Assembly (NCBI RefSeq): GCF_019351435.1
Contig: NZ_JAHWYN010000007.1
Location: 124,001-188,000 of the forward strand
DNA: 64,000 bases
From: Flavobacterium taihuense
GTDB taxonomy: Bacteria; Bacteroidota; Bacteroidia; Flavobacteriales; Flavobacteriaceae
Reading direction: 5' to 3'
Both the position numbers and the translations under genes were made by a program. The notes under the pieces were generated by a model. The model was given only the letters and a program-made list of their open reading frames with translations, searched no databases and had not been told where the DNA came from. Positions 33,934 to 42,938 of this stretch are shown here, in pieces (positions within the stretch are counted from its first letter, which is position 1; every line of letters starts with the position of its first letter).

Positions 33934-35730
33934 TTAGATTTTAAATCTTTTTCTGTCTGTTTCTGTCAAATATATTTTTCTCAAACGAATAGATTTTGGA
34001 GTTACCTCAACATATTCATCTTTTTGAATGTATTCTAAAGCTTCCTCTAATGAGAAAATGATTGGAGGGATAATTCTAGCTTTTTCATCATTACCAGAAG
34101 AACGAACGTTAGATTGTTTTTTCTCTTTTGTTACGTTTACACACATATCATCACCACGAGAGTTTTCTCCAATTACTTGACCTTCGTAGATTTCAGCATT
34201 TGGTTCAACAAAAAACTTACCACGATCTTGCAATTTATCGATAGAATAAGGAATAGCTTTTCCTTTTTCCATAGAAATCAATGAACCTTTGTTACGTCCA
34301 GCAATTTCTCCTTTATAAGGCTCATATCCTATAAAACGGTGTGCCATAATAGCCTCACCAGCAGTAGCAGTTAGCAATTGATTACGTAATCCAATAATTC
34401 CACGTGATGGAATATTAAATTTTACAATCATACGTTCCCCTTTAGTTTCCATACTCAACATTTCACCTTTACGCATAGTAACGAACTCAACCGCTCTACC
34501 TGAAAGAGTTTCTGGTAAATCAATTGTCAATTCCTCAATTGGCTCACATTTTTTACCATCAATTTCTTTGATGATAACTTGTGGTTGACCGATTTGTAAC
34601 TCATAACCTTCTCTTCTCATTGTTTCAATAAGAACAGATAAGTGAAGTACTCCACGACCAAAAACCATGAACTTATCAGCTGAATCAGTTTCACCCAATT
34701 TCATTGCTAAGTTTTTTTCTAATTCTTTTGTCAAACGCTCTCTAATGTGACGAGAAGTTACAAATTTACCCTCTTTTCCAAAGAAAGGAGAATCGTTAAT
34801 TGTAAACAACATACTCATTGTAGGTTCGTCAATATCAATTGTTTTTAATGCTTCCGGATTTTCAAAATCAGCGATAGTATCTCCAATTTCAAACCCTTCA
34901 ACACCAATAATTGCGCAAATATCTCCAGCAATTACTTGTTGCACTTTTTTACGACCAAGTCCTTCAAAAGTGTGTAATTCCTTAATACGTGATTTAGTGA
35001 CAGTACCATCTCTTTTTACTAATGAGATTGGCATACCTTCGTTAAGAACTCCTCTTTCAAGACGACCAATAGCGATACGACCCGTAAATGCAGAAAAGTC
35101 TAATGAAGTGATCAACATTTGTGGAGTTCCTTCAGAAACTTTAGGAGCTGGTACATTTTCAATAACCATATCCAACAATGCTTCAACATTATCAGTTACG
35201 TTTTCCCAATGGTCAGACATCCAGTTGTTTTTAGCTGAACCATAAACGGTTGGGAAATCCAACTGCCATTCTTGAGCACCTAATTCAAACATTAAGTCAA
35301 AAACTTTTTCATGAACTTCTTCAGGAGTACAGTTTTCTTTATCTACTTTATTGATTACAACACATGGTTTTAATCCTAAATCAATTGCTTTTTGTAACAC
35401 AAAACGAGTTTGTGGCATTGGCCCTTCAAAAGCATCAACCAAAAGGCAAACACCATCAGCCATGTTCAATACACGCTCTACCTCACCACCAAAATCGGCG
35501 TGACCAGGAGTATCGATGATATTGATTTTTGTTCCTTTGTATACTACAGAAACATTTTTAGAAGTAATAGTAATACCTCTTTCACGCTCTAAGTCGTTGT
35601 TATCAAGAATTAAGTCACCTGTATTTTCGTTGTCACGAAATAATTGACAGTGATACATAATTTTATCAACCAAAGTTGTTTTACCGTGATCGACGTGGGC
35701 AATAATTGCAATGTTTCTAATAGCTTCCAT
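33934..35730 (-). CDS. typA: Translational GTPase TypA/BipA
   Basis: This 598-residue ribosome-associated GTPase is related to EF-G and EF4 and helps ribosome assembly and stress adaptation. It has the G1 motif [14 protein letters not shown]2 in [12 protein letters not shown]3 [14 protein letters not shown] and G4 NKVDKENC. Domain 2, EF-G-like domains III/V and the TypA-specific C-terminal domain with [18 protein letters not shown] and [17 protein letters not shown] follow. The length is normal. It has a -7 promoter element 20 bp upstream of the start and a shared terminator downstream. Confidence 0.97.
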   Translation of the reverse strand: MEAIRNIAIIAHVDHGKTTLVDKIMYHCQLFRDNENTGDLILDNNDLERERGITITSKNVSVVYKGTKINIIDTPGHADFGGEVERVLNMADGVCLLVDAFEGPMPQTRFVLQKAIDLGLKPCVVINKVDKENCTPEEVHEKVFDLMFELGAQEWQLDFPTVYGSAKNNWMSDHWENVTDNVEALLDMVIENVPAPKVSEGTPQMLITSLDFSAFTGRIAIGRLERGVLNEGMPISLVKRDGTVTKSRIKELHTFEGLGRKKVQQVIAGDICAIIGVEGFEIGDTIADFENPEALKTIDIDEPTMSMLFTINDSPFFGKEGKFVTSRHIRERLTKELEKNLAMKLGETDSADKFMVFGRGVLHLSVLIETMRREGYELQIGQPQVIIKEIDGKKCEPIEELTIDLPETLSGRAVEFVTMRKGEMLSMETKGERMIVKFNIPSRGIIGLRNQLLTATAGEAIMAHRFIGYEPYKGEIAGRNKGSLISMEKGKAIPYSIDKLQDRGKFFVEPNAEIYEGQVIGENSRGDDMCVNVTKEKKQSNVRSSGNDEKARIIPPIIFSLEEALEYIQKDEYVEVTPKSIRLRKIYLTETDRKRFKI

Positions 35731-35749
35731 CTGTGATTTTTAATGGGTG

Positions 35750-35757
35750 CAAAGGTA
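35750..35757 (-). promoter_or_regulatory. -7 promoter element TACCTTTG for typA
   Basis: On the minus strand TACCTTTGC lies 20 nt upstream of the typA ATG, matching TAnnTTTG. No canonical -33 TTG was found at 17-23 nt. Confidence 0.5.
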
Positions 35758-35891
35758 CACTTTATTTTGATATAAAAAACCTTTACACAATAGTTTGCTA
35801 TTTTGTTAACACATAAGCACTTATTGTAAACTTAAAATTATGCTGTCGGAATTTATTTAAATTGATGTTTTAAATTTTAACATTTATTAAT

Positions 35892-35899
35892 TATATTTG
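35892..35899 (+). promoter_or_regulatory. -7 promoter element TATATTTG abutting the kinase start
   Basis: A perfect TAnnTTTG ends only 4 nt before ATG 35904, implying a leaderless message if used. A TTTA at 35868-35871 is a weak -33 candidate at 20 nt. Confidence 0.42.
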
Positions 35900-35903
35900 A
35901 TTA

Positions 35904-37616
35904 ATGAAAAACAAAGCCAACCAAATAACCTTAATATACACCCTTTTCGCATTATTTTTAGCTATCATAAGCTTTAAATTAGCCAAACAATATTCAACCT
36001 ATTTGGATTGCTATAATTTCAGCTTCATCAAAGACATTTTTTTCATCACTGTCACAGGAATACTCTTTAGATACATTTTATCCAAAAACGATAAAAGAAA
36101 TACTGAAATCAACAAAAATCTCAGGCAAACTAATGACAAATTAAAAGAGTCTAACGAAAAATACGATATCGTTGCCAAAGCTACCAGCGACACTATTTGG
36201 GACTGGAAAATCCCAGAAGACCACATCACTTGGAACAAAGGAATCAAAGGAATATTCGGCTACAGTCAAGATCAAGTGGGAAAAAATTCTAAATGGTGGT
36301 TTGATAACATCCACCCTGAAGACAGTATAAAAATGTCTATCAAACTCTATTCCTTTTTAGAACAAAAAACAGAAAAATGGCAAGATCAGTACCGTTTTAA
36401 ATGCGCAGATAACAGCTATAAATATGTATTGGACAGAGGTTTTATTCTAAAAGATGAAAACGGCAAAGCCATACGAATGATTGGTGCTATTCAAGACATA
36501 ACTAAACAAAAAGAAGAAGAAAATCGTTTAAAATTACTAGAAACCGTCTTTACAGAAGCTAAAGACTCCATTATAATCACCCAAGCTGTTTCAAGTGATA
36601 ATCAAATCCCAACAATAGTTTTTGCTAATCCTGCCTTTTCCAAAATGTCAGGTTACGAACATTCTGAAATTATAGGCAAATCACCAAATTTCTTTATGGG
36701 TGAAAATTCAGATTTACAAGAAATCGAAAAACTAACTGACTGCATAAAAAACAAAAAAGAATGCTTCCTGGAAATCATCCTTTACAAAAAAGACCAGTCT
36801 GAATACTGGGTCAGACTTTCATTCATCCCCGTTTATAATCTTGACCAAAATATTTCACATTGGATTTCCATACAAAGAGATATTACAGAAGAGAAAAAAT
36901 TAGAAAAAGAAAAAGAAATACTTATCAGGGAACTAACCCAAAACAACAAAGATTTAAAACAATTCTCTTACATCACTTCCCATAATTTAAGAGCTCCTTT
37001 ATCAAACTTAACGGGCTTATTAAACCTTATTGATGATTTTACAATTGAAGATGAAGAACTAAAAGAAATTCTAACTGGCTTTAAATTATCTACCCATTTA
37101 TTAAACGAAACCATTAATGATCTTGCCAGAGTAATCACTATAAAAGACAGTCCATCGATACAAAACGAAGAATTACAAATACAAACTATCTTTAAGAATA
37201 TTCTGAATCAACTCCATATTCAACTGGAAAAAATAAAGCCTAAATTGAATATCGATTACGGAAATGTCACCAAAATAAATACCAATAAAGCTTATTTCGA
37301 AAGTATTTTTATCAATTTACTCAATAATTCTTTAAAATACAGATCAAAAAACAGAGACTTAACAATAGATATTACTATCTTAGAGAAAAATAACACAATT
37401 ACAATCCATTTTAAAGACAATGGCATAGGGATTGCATTGGAAAGACACAACAATAAAGTATTCGGCCTTTATCAAAGGTTTCATAATTATCCAAACAGCA
37501 AAGGACTGGGCCTGTTTTTGGTTAAATCACAAATAGAAACTATGGGTGGCACGATAAGTATTCAAAGCGAAGTCGAAAAAGGAACCGAATTCACACTGAC
37601 ATTTAAATCCCATTAA
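35904..37616 (+). CDS. PAS-domain sensor histidine kinase
   Basis: This 570-residue protein has two N-terminal transmembrane helices (about 8-28 and 41-60) and a short coiled-coil. Two PAS/PAC modules follow (about 85-200, including DTIWDWKIPEDHITWN and IGAIQDITKQK; and about 205-330, including NPAFSKMSGYEHSEIIGKS and WISIQRDITEEKK). The HisKA helix has H360 in SYITSHNLRAPLSN, and the HATPase domain has FINLLNNSLKYRS, FKDNGIGI and GLGLFLVKSQIETMGG. The gene for its receiver protein starts 2 bp after the stop, so the pair is co-transcribed. The PAS ligand is unknown. Confidence 0.92.
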   Translation: MKNKANQITLIYTLFALFLAIISFKLAKQYSTYLDCYNFSFIKDIFFITVTGILFRYILSKNDKRNTEINKNLRQTNDKLKESNEKYDIVAKATSDTIWDWKIPEDHITWNKGIKGIFGYSQDQVGKNSKWWFDNIHPEDSIKMSIKLYSFLEQKTEKWQDQYRFKCADNSYKYVLDRGFILKDENGKAIRMIGAIQDITKQKEEENRLKLLETVFTEAKDSIIITQAVSSDNQIPTIVFANPAFSKMSGYEHSEIIGKSPNFFMGENSDLQEIEKLTDCIKNKKECFLEIILYKKDQSEYWVRLSFIPVYNLDQNISHWISIQRDITEEKKLEKEKEILIRELTQNNKDLKQFSYITSHNLRAPLSNLTGLLNLIDDFTIEDEELKEILTGFKLSTHLLNETINDLARVITIKDSPSIQNEELQIQTIFKNILNQLHIQLEKIKPKLNIDYGNVTKINTNKAYFESIFINLLNNSLKYRSKNRDLTIDITILEKNNTITIHFKDNGIGIALERHNNKVFGLYQRFHNYPNSKGLGLFLVKSQIETMGGTISIQSEVEKGTEFTLTFKSH

Positions 37617-37618
37617 AA

Positions 37619-38014
37619 ATGTTAGAGCTCATTATGTGTGTAGATGACGACCCCATTTCATTGATGCTTTTCAAAAAAGTAGTCAACAAAGCCCTATTCG
37701 CAAACGAAATAATAAATGCTACAAATGGAGAAGAAGCAATTATCCTATTCAATACAATCAACAACACTACAAACCTAAAAAAACCACAATTAATCTTTTT
37801 AGATTTAAACATGCCTCTAATGAGCGGCTGGGAGTTTCTTGACTTATTTAACGCCTCTAATTTTTTTAATTTAAATAATACTAAAGTTATCATTTTAACT
37901 TCAACTATAGATCCTGAGGATATCAAAAAATCAAAATCATATTCTAATGTTATTGAGTTTCTATCCAAACCCATTACCATCGAAATGCTCGATTATTTAA
38001 AATCTAAAATATAA
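37619..38014 (+). CDS. Single-domain CheY-like response regulator
   Basis: This 131-residue receiver domain has no output domain. It shows VDDDPISLMLF with the acidic pair, phospho-acceptor D62 in LIFLDLNMPLMSGWEFL, Thr/Ser in IILTSTIDPED, and K117 in FLSKPIT. It is translated directly after the PAS kinase with a 2-bp gap, and is thus its likely partner. As a stand-alone receiver it may act by protein contact or in a phosphorelay. It is followed by a terminator. Confidence 0.92.
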   Translation: MLELIMCVDDDPISLMLFKKVVNKALFANEIINATNGEEAIILFNTINNTTNLKKPQLIFLDLNMPLMSGWEFLDLFNASNFFNLNNTKVIILTSTIDPEDIKKSKSYSNVIEFLSKPITIEMLDYLKSKI

Positions 38015-38072
38015 TCAAAACATGATCTTTTTCTAGGCATCCCACAACTTAATAAAAAAAGTTAAATCCATA

Positions 38073-38101
38073 AAAAAAGCCCCTTAAAAAGGAGCTTTTT
38101 T
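38073..38101. terminator. Bidirectional terminator between the receiver gene and rpsT
   Basis: The stem AAAAAAGCcCCTT/AAGGaGCTTTTTT has one mismatch and a 3-nt loop, with an A-run left and a T-run right. It serves two converging genes. Confidence 0.8.
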
Positions 38102-38118
38102 TATATAAATTATATTAC

Positions 38119-38370
38119 TTACAATTTAGCAACATGCTTAGTTAACTTAGACTTCAAGTTTGAAGCTTTGTTATCATGAATGATGTTTTTCTTAGCTAAC
38201 TTATCAATCATAGAGATTACACTTGACAATTTAGAAGTTGCATCAGTTTTATCAGTTGCAATTCTTAATGCCTTAATAGCATTACGAGTTGTTTTGTGTT
38301 GGTATCTATTTAATACTCTTCTCTTTTCGTTACTTCTAATTCTCTTTAGAGCTGACTTATGATTTGCCAT
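38119..38370 (-). CDS. rpsT: 30S ribosomal protein S20
   Basis: This 83-residue, strongly basic, all-helical protein opens MANHKSALKRIRSNEKRRVLNRY, the standard S20 N-terminus, and ends in SKLTKHVAKL. It binds 16S rRNA in the small subunit and is needed for assembly. It is monocistronic here and lies downstream of two tRNA-Glu genes on the same strand. Confidence 0.96.
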   Translation of the reverse strand: MANHKSALKRIRSNEKRRVLNRYQHKTTRNAIKALRIATDKTDATSKLSSVISMIDKLAKKNIIHDNKASNLKSKLTKHVAKL

Positions 38371-38525
38371 TTTCTTGTTTTTTTTTTAAATTTATTGATT
38401 TACTAATTAGTAAAAAAAGAAAAACCTCCCACAATTTAAAATTAAATCACTTCAGTTTTAACTAATAAAATAAAAAATTGAGACACAAAATTTTATTTTA
38501 TAAAACAAATTCACAACTAAATTAG

Positions 38526-38597
38526 TAGCCCGTAGCGGAATCGAACCGCTCTTACATGGATGAAAACCATGCGTCCTAACCGATAGACGAACGGGCC
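38526..38597 (-). tRNA. tRNA-Glu (anticodon TTC), copy 2 in transcription order
   Basis: On the minus strand a 72-nt cloverleaf runs from GGCCCGT to ACGGGCT plus discriminator A. The anticodon stem CATGG/CCATG encloses loop TTTTCAT with anticodon TTC. The T-arm GGTTCGATTCC is canonical. The 3' CCA is not encoded (CTA follows). It is identical to the copy at 38647-38718. Confidence 0.95.
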
Positions 38598-38646
38598 ATT
38601 TTTCCCTCTAAGTTCGGGATAACTTTGACAGCAAAAAGAAAATTAG

Positions 38647-38718
38647 TAGCCCGTAGCGGAATCGAACCGCTCTTACATGGATGAAAACCATGCGTCCTAA
38701 CCGATAGACGAACGGGCC
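38647..38718 (-). tRNA. tRNA-Glu (anticodon TTC), copy 1 in transcription order
   Basis: This is the same 72-nt sequence as the tRNA at 38526-38597, 121 bp apart, with acceptor stem GGCCCGT/ACGGGCT (one G-U pair), anticodon TTC and no encoded CCA. A well-formed promoter lies just upstream at 38739-38768, so both tRNAs are probably transcribed together. Confidence 0.95.
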
Positions 38719-38738
38719 ATACTTCTCTAATGCGGATG

Positions 38739-38768
38739 CAAAAATACAACTATTTTTGAGAAGTACAA
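38739..38768 (-). promoter_or_regulatory. Promoter of the tRNA-Glu pair
   Basis: On the minus strand TTG (38766-38768), 19 nt, then TATTTTTG (38739-38746) match the Bacteroidota consensus. The first tRNA begins 20 nt downstream. Confidence 0.66.
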
Positions 38769-38796
38769 TAGTAGAGGCAAAAAAAATTATTTTTTT

Positions 38797-40275
38797 TTAA
38801 TATGCCTTAGCAAAAAGCACTCTACCAACTGAAGCATTCCCTGTAAACACACAGCTTCCCGCTTGTTCAACCCTATCTAAAGGTATACATCTTATCGTCG
38901 CTTTAGTCAATTCTTTGATCTTCTCTTCGGTAGCCGCAGTACCATCCCAATGTGCTGAAACAAAGCCTCCTTCACCATCCAAAATAGCTTTAAACTCATC
39001 AAAACTATTTACTTCGGTAATATGGGTATTTCTATAATTTAATGCTTTTTCGAACAAATCTTTTTGTATTTGCTCCAACAAACGACTGATGTAAGTCGCA
39101 ATTCCGTCCTTCGAAACTACTTCTTTAGTCAAAGTATCTCTTCTTGCCACTTCAAAAGTTCCGTTTTCTAGATCTTTTGGTCCCACTGCAATTCGAACAG
39201 GCACTCCTTTTAGTTCCCACTCGGCAAATTTGAATCCTGGTTTCTGAGTAGTTCTATTGTCGAATTTTACAGATATATTTAATTCCATAAAAGCTTTCAC
39301 CAAAACATCCACTTCGTTTGAAATAGCTTCCAATTGTTCATCACTCTTATATATAGGAACAATAACAACTTGTATTGGCGCCAAATTAGGCGGCAATACC
39401 AATCCTTGATCATCAGAGTGCGTCATCACCAGCGCTCCCATCAATCGGGTTGAAACTCCCCATGAAGTCCCCCAAACATGTTCCTGTTTACCCTCGGCAT
39501 TAGCAAATTTCACATCAAAAGCTTTAGCAAAGTTTTGTCCCAAAAAGTGTGAAGTTCCTGCTTGCAAGGCTTTTCCATCCTGCATCAAGGCCTCAATGCA
39601 ATAAGTCTCCTCGGCACCGGCAAAACGCTCTGTTTCAGTTTTCAAACCTTTTATAACTGGAATCGCCATAAAATTCTCAGCAAATTCAGCATACACATGC
39701 ATCATTTTTTCCGATTCTTCCACAGCTTCGGCTTTTGTAGCGTGTGCGGTATGCCCCTCTTGCCATAAAAACTCAGCGGTTCTTAAAAACAATCTTGTTC
39801 TCATCTCCCAACGCACCACATTAGCCCATTGATTAATCAATAAAGGTAAATCTCTATACGATTGTACCCATCCTTTATAGGTAGACCATATAATAGCTTC
39901 ACTAGTAGGACGAACAATTAACTCCTCTTCTAATTTTGCATTAGGATCCACCATTAGTTTTCCTGGTTTGTCAGGATCGTTTTTCAATCTATAATGCGTC
40001 ACAATAGCACACTCCTTCGCAAATCCTTCTGCATTTTTTTCCTCGGCTTCAAACATGCTTTTAGGAACAAACAGAGGAAAATAAGCATTTTGATGCCCCG
40101 TTTCTTTAAACATTCTATCGAGTTCAGCTTGCATTTTTTCCCATATAGCATATCCATACGGCTTGATCACCATACAGCCTCTAACTCCTGAATTCTCAGC
40201 TAAATCGGCCTTAACAACCAACTCATTGTACCATTTTGAATAATCTTCTGCTCTTGTTGTAAGGTTCTTGCTCAT
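38797..40275 (-). CDS. proS: Prolyl-tRNA synthetase, archaeal/eukaryotic (ProS type 3) form
   Basis: This class II synthetase of 492 residues has the motif 2 region [21 protein letters not shown] followed by [11 protein letters not shown]. The [13 protein letters not shown] block and a C-terminal anticodon-binding domain end in the zinc-like extension and AKAY. It lacks the INS editing domain of the long bacterial form, as in many Bacteroidota. A longer open frame reaches 40332, but ATG 40275 ([16 protein letters not shown]) matches the family N-terminus and sits after a good promoter. It is divergent from the lipoprotein gene. Confidence 0.95.
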   Translation of the reverse strand: MSKNLTTRAEDYSKWYNELVVKADLAENSGVRGCMVIKPYGYAIWEKMQAELDRMFKETGHQNAYFPLFVPKSMFEAEEKNAEGFAKECAIVTHYRLKNDPDKPGKLMVDPNAKLEEELIVRPTSEAIIWSTYKGWVQSYRDLPLLINQWANVVRWEMRTRLFLRTAEFLWQEGHTAHATKAEAVEESEKMMHVYAEFAENFMAIPVIKGLKTETERFAGAEETYCIEALMQDGKALQAGTSHFLGQNFAKAFDVKFANAEGKQEHVWGTSWGVSTRLMGALVMTHSDDQGLVLPPNLAPIQVVIVPIYKSDEQLEAISNEVDVLVKAFMELNISVKFDNRTTQKPGFKFAEWELKGVPVRIAVGPKDLENGTFEVARRDTLTKEVVSKDGIATYISRLLEQIQKDLFEKALNYRNTHITEVNSFDEFKAILDGEGGFVSAHWDGTAATEEKIKELTKATIRCIPLDRVEQAGSCVFTGNASVGRVLFAKAY

Positions 40276-40329
40276 TTTGAATAATTTGGCATAATATTTG
40301 TTTATATATAATTTAACTAAATAATTACG

Positions 40330-40360
40330 CAAAACTAACTAAATTTGTATAGTCCAACAA
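40330..40360 (-). promoter_or_regulatory. proS promoter (minus strand)
   Basis: TTG (40358-40360), 20 nt and TAGTTTTG (40330-40337) are read on the minus strand. The start codon at 40275 leaves a leader of about 45 nt. The -7 box lies 2 nt from the divergent plus-strand -7 box at 40340. Confidence 0.6.
40340..40347 (+). promoter_or_regulatory. -7 promoter element TAAATTTG for the lipoprotein gene
   Basis: A perfect TAnnTTTG lies 30 nt before ATG 40378. The upstream -33 would overlap the proS transcription unit, but no clear TTG was found at usual spacing. Confidence 0.5.
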
Positions 40361-40377
40361 TAAAATAATCTACCAAA

Positions 40378-41322
40378 ATGAAAACAAACACAAATATTAC
40401 TCGGAAAACACCTCTTTATTTCTTAATAGGATTTTTGAGTTTGCTAGTAACCTCTTGTGGTTCTTACCAGAACAGTTCTTATTATGATAACGACGGTATT
40501 TATGGCACAAATGGAGAGAAAATTGTTATAAAGGACAACCAACAAAATTCAGCTTCAGTACAATATAAACAATACTTTAGTTCATTACAAAACACTGGAG
40601 TTTCTGGTGAAATATTTACCGATGTAAATAGCTACGGCATTAACTACGATACACAAAACGACTCTATACAAGCACCATCTACAGGTTATGCTTCTTGGGG
40701 TAGTTCTCCGCAGGAAACAACAGTTACAGTTTATCCAGACAGCTATTGGTCTATTGGTTTTGGGTGGGGATATCCTTATTATGGTTATGGATACCCTTAT
40801 TATGGATGGGGCTATCCCTATTATGGATGGGGCTACCCAGGTTACGGCTGGGGATATCCAGGATACGGATGCGCCTACCCAGGTTATGGATACGGATATA
40901 CTTCTCCCTACGCTTATAATTATAGCAGAAGAGGATCATCATATGCAGGAACATACAACAACTCTGTTTACAACAGAAATTATACCACCCGAAATAGCAA
41001 TACATACAATAGAAACAGTACATACAATAGGAACAGTAATTATAGCAGAAATGACAACAGTATAAGCAGACAAGCTCCAACTTTTACTAATAGAAATAGT
41101 TATACCTCTACTAGAAATTACAGCCAAAATCAATCTAGAAGTGCGTCTACACAAAACAGATACAACTCTTCCGGTCAAAATTATCAACGCTCTAATTCAA
41201 GCTACACACCTAGTAACAGTTCTTACAGAAGCAGTGGTAGCAGTATGTCTGGCGGTAGCGGAGGAAGAATGTCTAGTGGCGGTGGTGGCGGAAGAATGTC
41301 TGGCGGCGGCGGCAGAAGATAA
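40378..41322 (+). CDS. Gly/Tyr-repeat lipoprotein of unknown function
   Basis: This 314-residue protein has a lipoprotein signal: hydrophobic LYFLIGFLSLLV followed by TSC with Cys at about residue 27. After a mixed N-terminal region come six heptads of the GWGYPYY type (residues 129-170). An Asn/Arg/Ser/Tyr-rich low-complexity stretch (TYNRNSTYNRNSNYSRN) and a C-terminus rich in GGRMSGGGG follow. The whole second half is predicted to be disordered. It is likely anchored in the outer or inner membrane. It converges on nothing and is followed 47 bp later by the FadL-like gene. No function is known. Confidence 0.8.
   Translation: MKTNTNITRKTPLYFLIGFLSLLVTSCGSYQNSSYYDNDGIYGTNGEKIVIKDNQQNSASVQYKQYFSSLQNTGVSGEIFTDVNSYGINYDTQNDSIQAPSTGYASWGSSPQETTVTVYPDSYWSIGFGWGYPYYGYGYPYYGWGYPYYGWGYPGYGWGYPGYGCAYPGYGYGYTSPYAYNYSRRGSSYAGTYNNSVYNRNYTTRNSNTYNRNSTYNRNSNYSRNDNSISRQAPTFTNRNSYTSTRNYSQNQSRSASTQNRYNSSGQNYQRSNSSYTPSNSSYRSSGSSMSGGSGGRMSSGGGGGRMSGGGGRR
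40762..40887 (+). repeat. Six in-frame 21-nt repeats encoding GWGYPYY heptads
   Basis: Units encode GWGYPYY, GYGYPYY, GWGYPYY, GWGYPGY, GWGYPGY and GCAYPGY. Codon choices vary between units, so the repeat is older than a simple slippage event, but it remains a likely hotspot for length change. Confidence 0.8.
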
Positions 41323-41369
41323 CTAGTATCTATCTCATCTAGAAATTAACTAACCATAAGCTCAACCCA

Positions 41370-42872
41370 ATGAAAAAAAAACTATTATTACTCTTAGCTG
41401 CACTATTCTGTTCGATAGTACAAGCTCAAGAAATTAAAGATGCTATGCGGTATTCTCAAACCGAATTGCACGGAACGGCTCGTTTTACAGCTATGAGTGG
41501 TGCATTTGGAGCACTAGGAGGCGATTTATCATCTATAAATATAAACCCTGCAGGATCGGCAGTATTTGCAAACAATCAATTTGCCTTTACAATGGGTAAT
41601 TATAACATCAAAAATAATTCTAATTATTTTGGCACTTCCGCATCGGCAAGCGAAAACAATTTTGAAATCAATCAAGCAGGTGGGGTTTTCGTTTTCAAAA
41701 ACAGAAACCCAAACAATGATTGGCAAAAATTCACTATGTCAATTAATTATGAAAACACCAACAACTACGACAATTCACTATTTTCTGCAGGGACAAGTCC
41801 TATTAATTCTTTAGCTAATTATTTTTTAAGCTATGCAGATGGCGTTCCTCTTAAAACAATAACAAACAACAATTATGCCTTTTTAAATAATGGAGCACAA
41901 CAGGCTTATCTCGGATACTATGGATTCATCATAAACCCGGTTGCTGACGTTGACACAAATACTTCGTACACCTCAAATGTACGCTCAGGAGGTAAATATT
42001 ACCAAGAAAACAGTGTTTACTCCAATGGCTATAACGGAAAATTGATTTTCAACAGTGCCGTACAGTATAAAGACAAAATATATTTTGGGTTTAACTTAAA
42101 CTCTCATTTTACAGATTATGTACAAAACTCCAATTTTTATGAATCCAACAACAACCCTTTAGATATAGACTACGAGGTTAAAAGCTTAAATTTTTCAAAT
42201 AACATACATACCTACGGAGCTGGGTTTTCTTTTCAAATAGGAGCAATTGCTAAAATTACCAATGAACTACGCATGGGTTTTACCTATGAATCTCCAACAT
42301 GGTACAATTTACAAGAAGAACTTTCTCAAAAACTAACCTCTATTAGAAGTAACACAGTAAACACAAGGCCACCAGATGTAGTTGATCCTCATGTAATCAA
42401 TTATTATGCTCCTTATGATTTACGTACTCCTGGAAGTATAACAGGAAGTATCGCTTATGTTTTTGGAAAATCGGGTTTAATAAGTCTCGATTACAAATAC
42501 AAAGATTATAGTTGTACGGAATATTCCCCTGAAAACGACAGTTATTTTAGAGGCTTAAATGCTGATATTCAAAACTCTCTAGGTTCTTCAAACGAAATAC
42601 GTTTGGGCGCCGAATACAAAATTGACAAATTTAAGATAAGAGGAGGATATCGTTTTGAAGGAAGCCCTTACAACAATTCGACAACTATGGGTGACTTGAA
42701 CAGCTTTTCTGGAGGTTTAGGCTATAGTTTTGGAGCTATAAAACTTGATTTATCCTATATATATTCCAACAACACTGCTCAAGAACAATTCTTTAGACAA
42801 GGATTTACCGAAAAAGCCCAAATCGATACGCATAAAAACATTTTTACTATGACTTTATCTTTTGAAATGTAG
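41370..42872 (+). CDS. FadL/OmpP1-like outer-membrane transport protein
   Basis: This 500-residue protein has a signal peptide (KKLLLLLAALFCSIVQAQ). The N-terminal hatch motif is RYSQTELHGTARFTAMSGAFGALGGDLSSININPAGSA, presented here only in part: its GALGGDLSS..NPAG core is diagnostic of FadL-type porins for hydrophobic compounds. A long beta-barrel follows, ending in IFTMTLSFEM. Such proteins in Flavobacterium are often labelled hemin receptors without proof. It is followed by a terminator. The substrate is unknown. Confidence 0.87.
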   Translation: MKKKLLLLLAALFCSIVQAQEIKDAMRYSQTELHGTARFTAMSGAFGALGGDLSSININPAGSAVFANNQFAFTMGNYNIKNNSNYFGTSASASENNFEINQAGGVFVFKNRNPNNDWQKFTMSINYENTNNYDNSLFSAGTSPINSLANYFLSYADGVPLKTITNNNYAFLNNGAQQAYLGYYGFIINPVADVDTNTSYTSNVRSGGKYYQENSVYSNGYNGKLIFNSAVQYKDKIYFGFNLNSHFTDYVQNSNFYESNNNPLDIDYEVKSLNFSNNIHTYGAGFSFQIGAIAKITNELRMGFTYESPTWYNLQEELSQKLTSIRSNTVNTRPPDVVDPHVINYYAPYDLRTPGSITGSIAYVFGKSGLISLDYKYKDYSCTEYSPENDSYFRGLNADIQNSLGSSNEIRLGAEYKIDKFKIRGGYRFEGSPYNNSTTMGDLNSFSGGLGYSFGAIKLDLSYIYSNNTAQEQFFRQGFTEKAQIDTHKNIFTMTLSFEM

Positions 42873-42896
42873 GAATACCCAATCCTATATTATAAT

Positions 42897-42938
42897 AAAA
42901 ACCACTTTTGAAATCTTTCGGAAGTGGTTTTTGTTTTT
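42897..42938 (+). terminator. Intrinsic terminator after the FadL-like gene
   Basis: AAAACCACTT pairs with AAGTGGTTTT (10 bp) around a 15-nt loop, followed by TTGTTTTT. Confidence 0.82.

Noticed and set aside
38751..38758. Plus-strand promoter TATTTTTG in the tRNA promoter region
   Set aside because: It would read into the 3' end of proS on the opposite strand; most likely chance in an AT-rich stretch.
40751..41187. Several overlapping open frames in the Gly/Tyr repeat region
   Set aside because: They are out-of-frame readings of the low-complexity lipoprotein gene on either strand.
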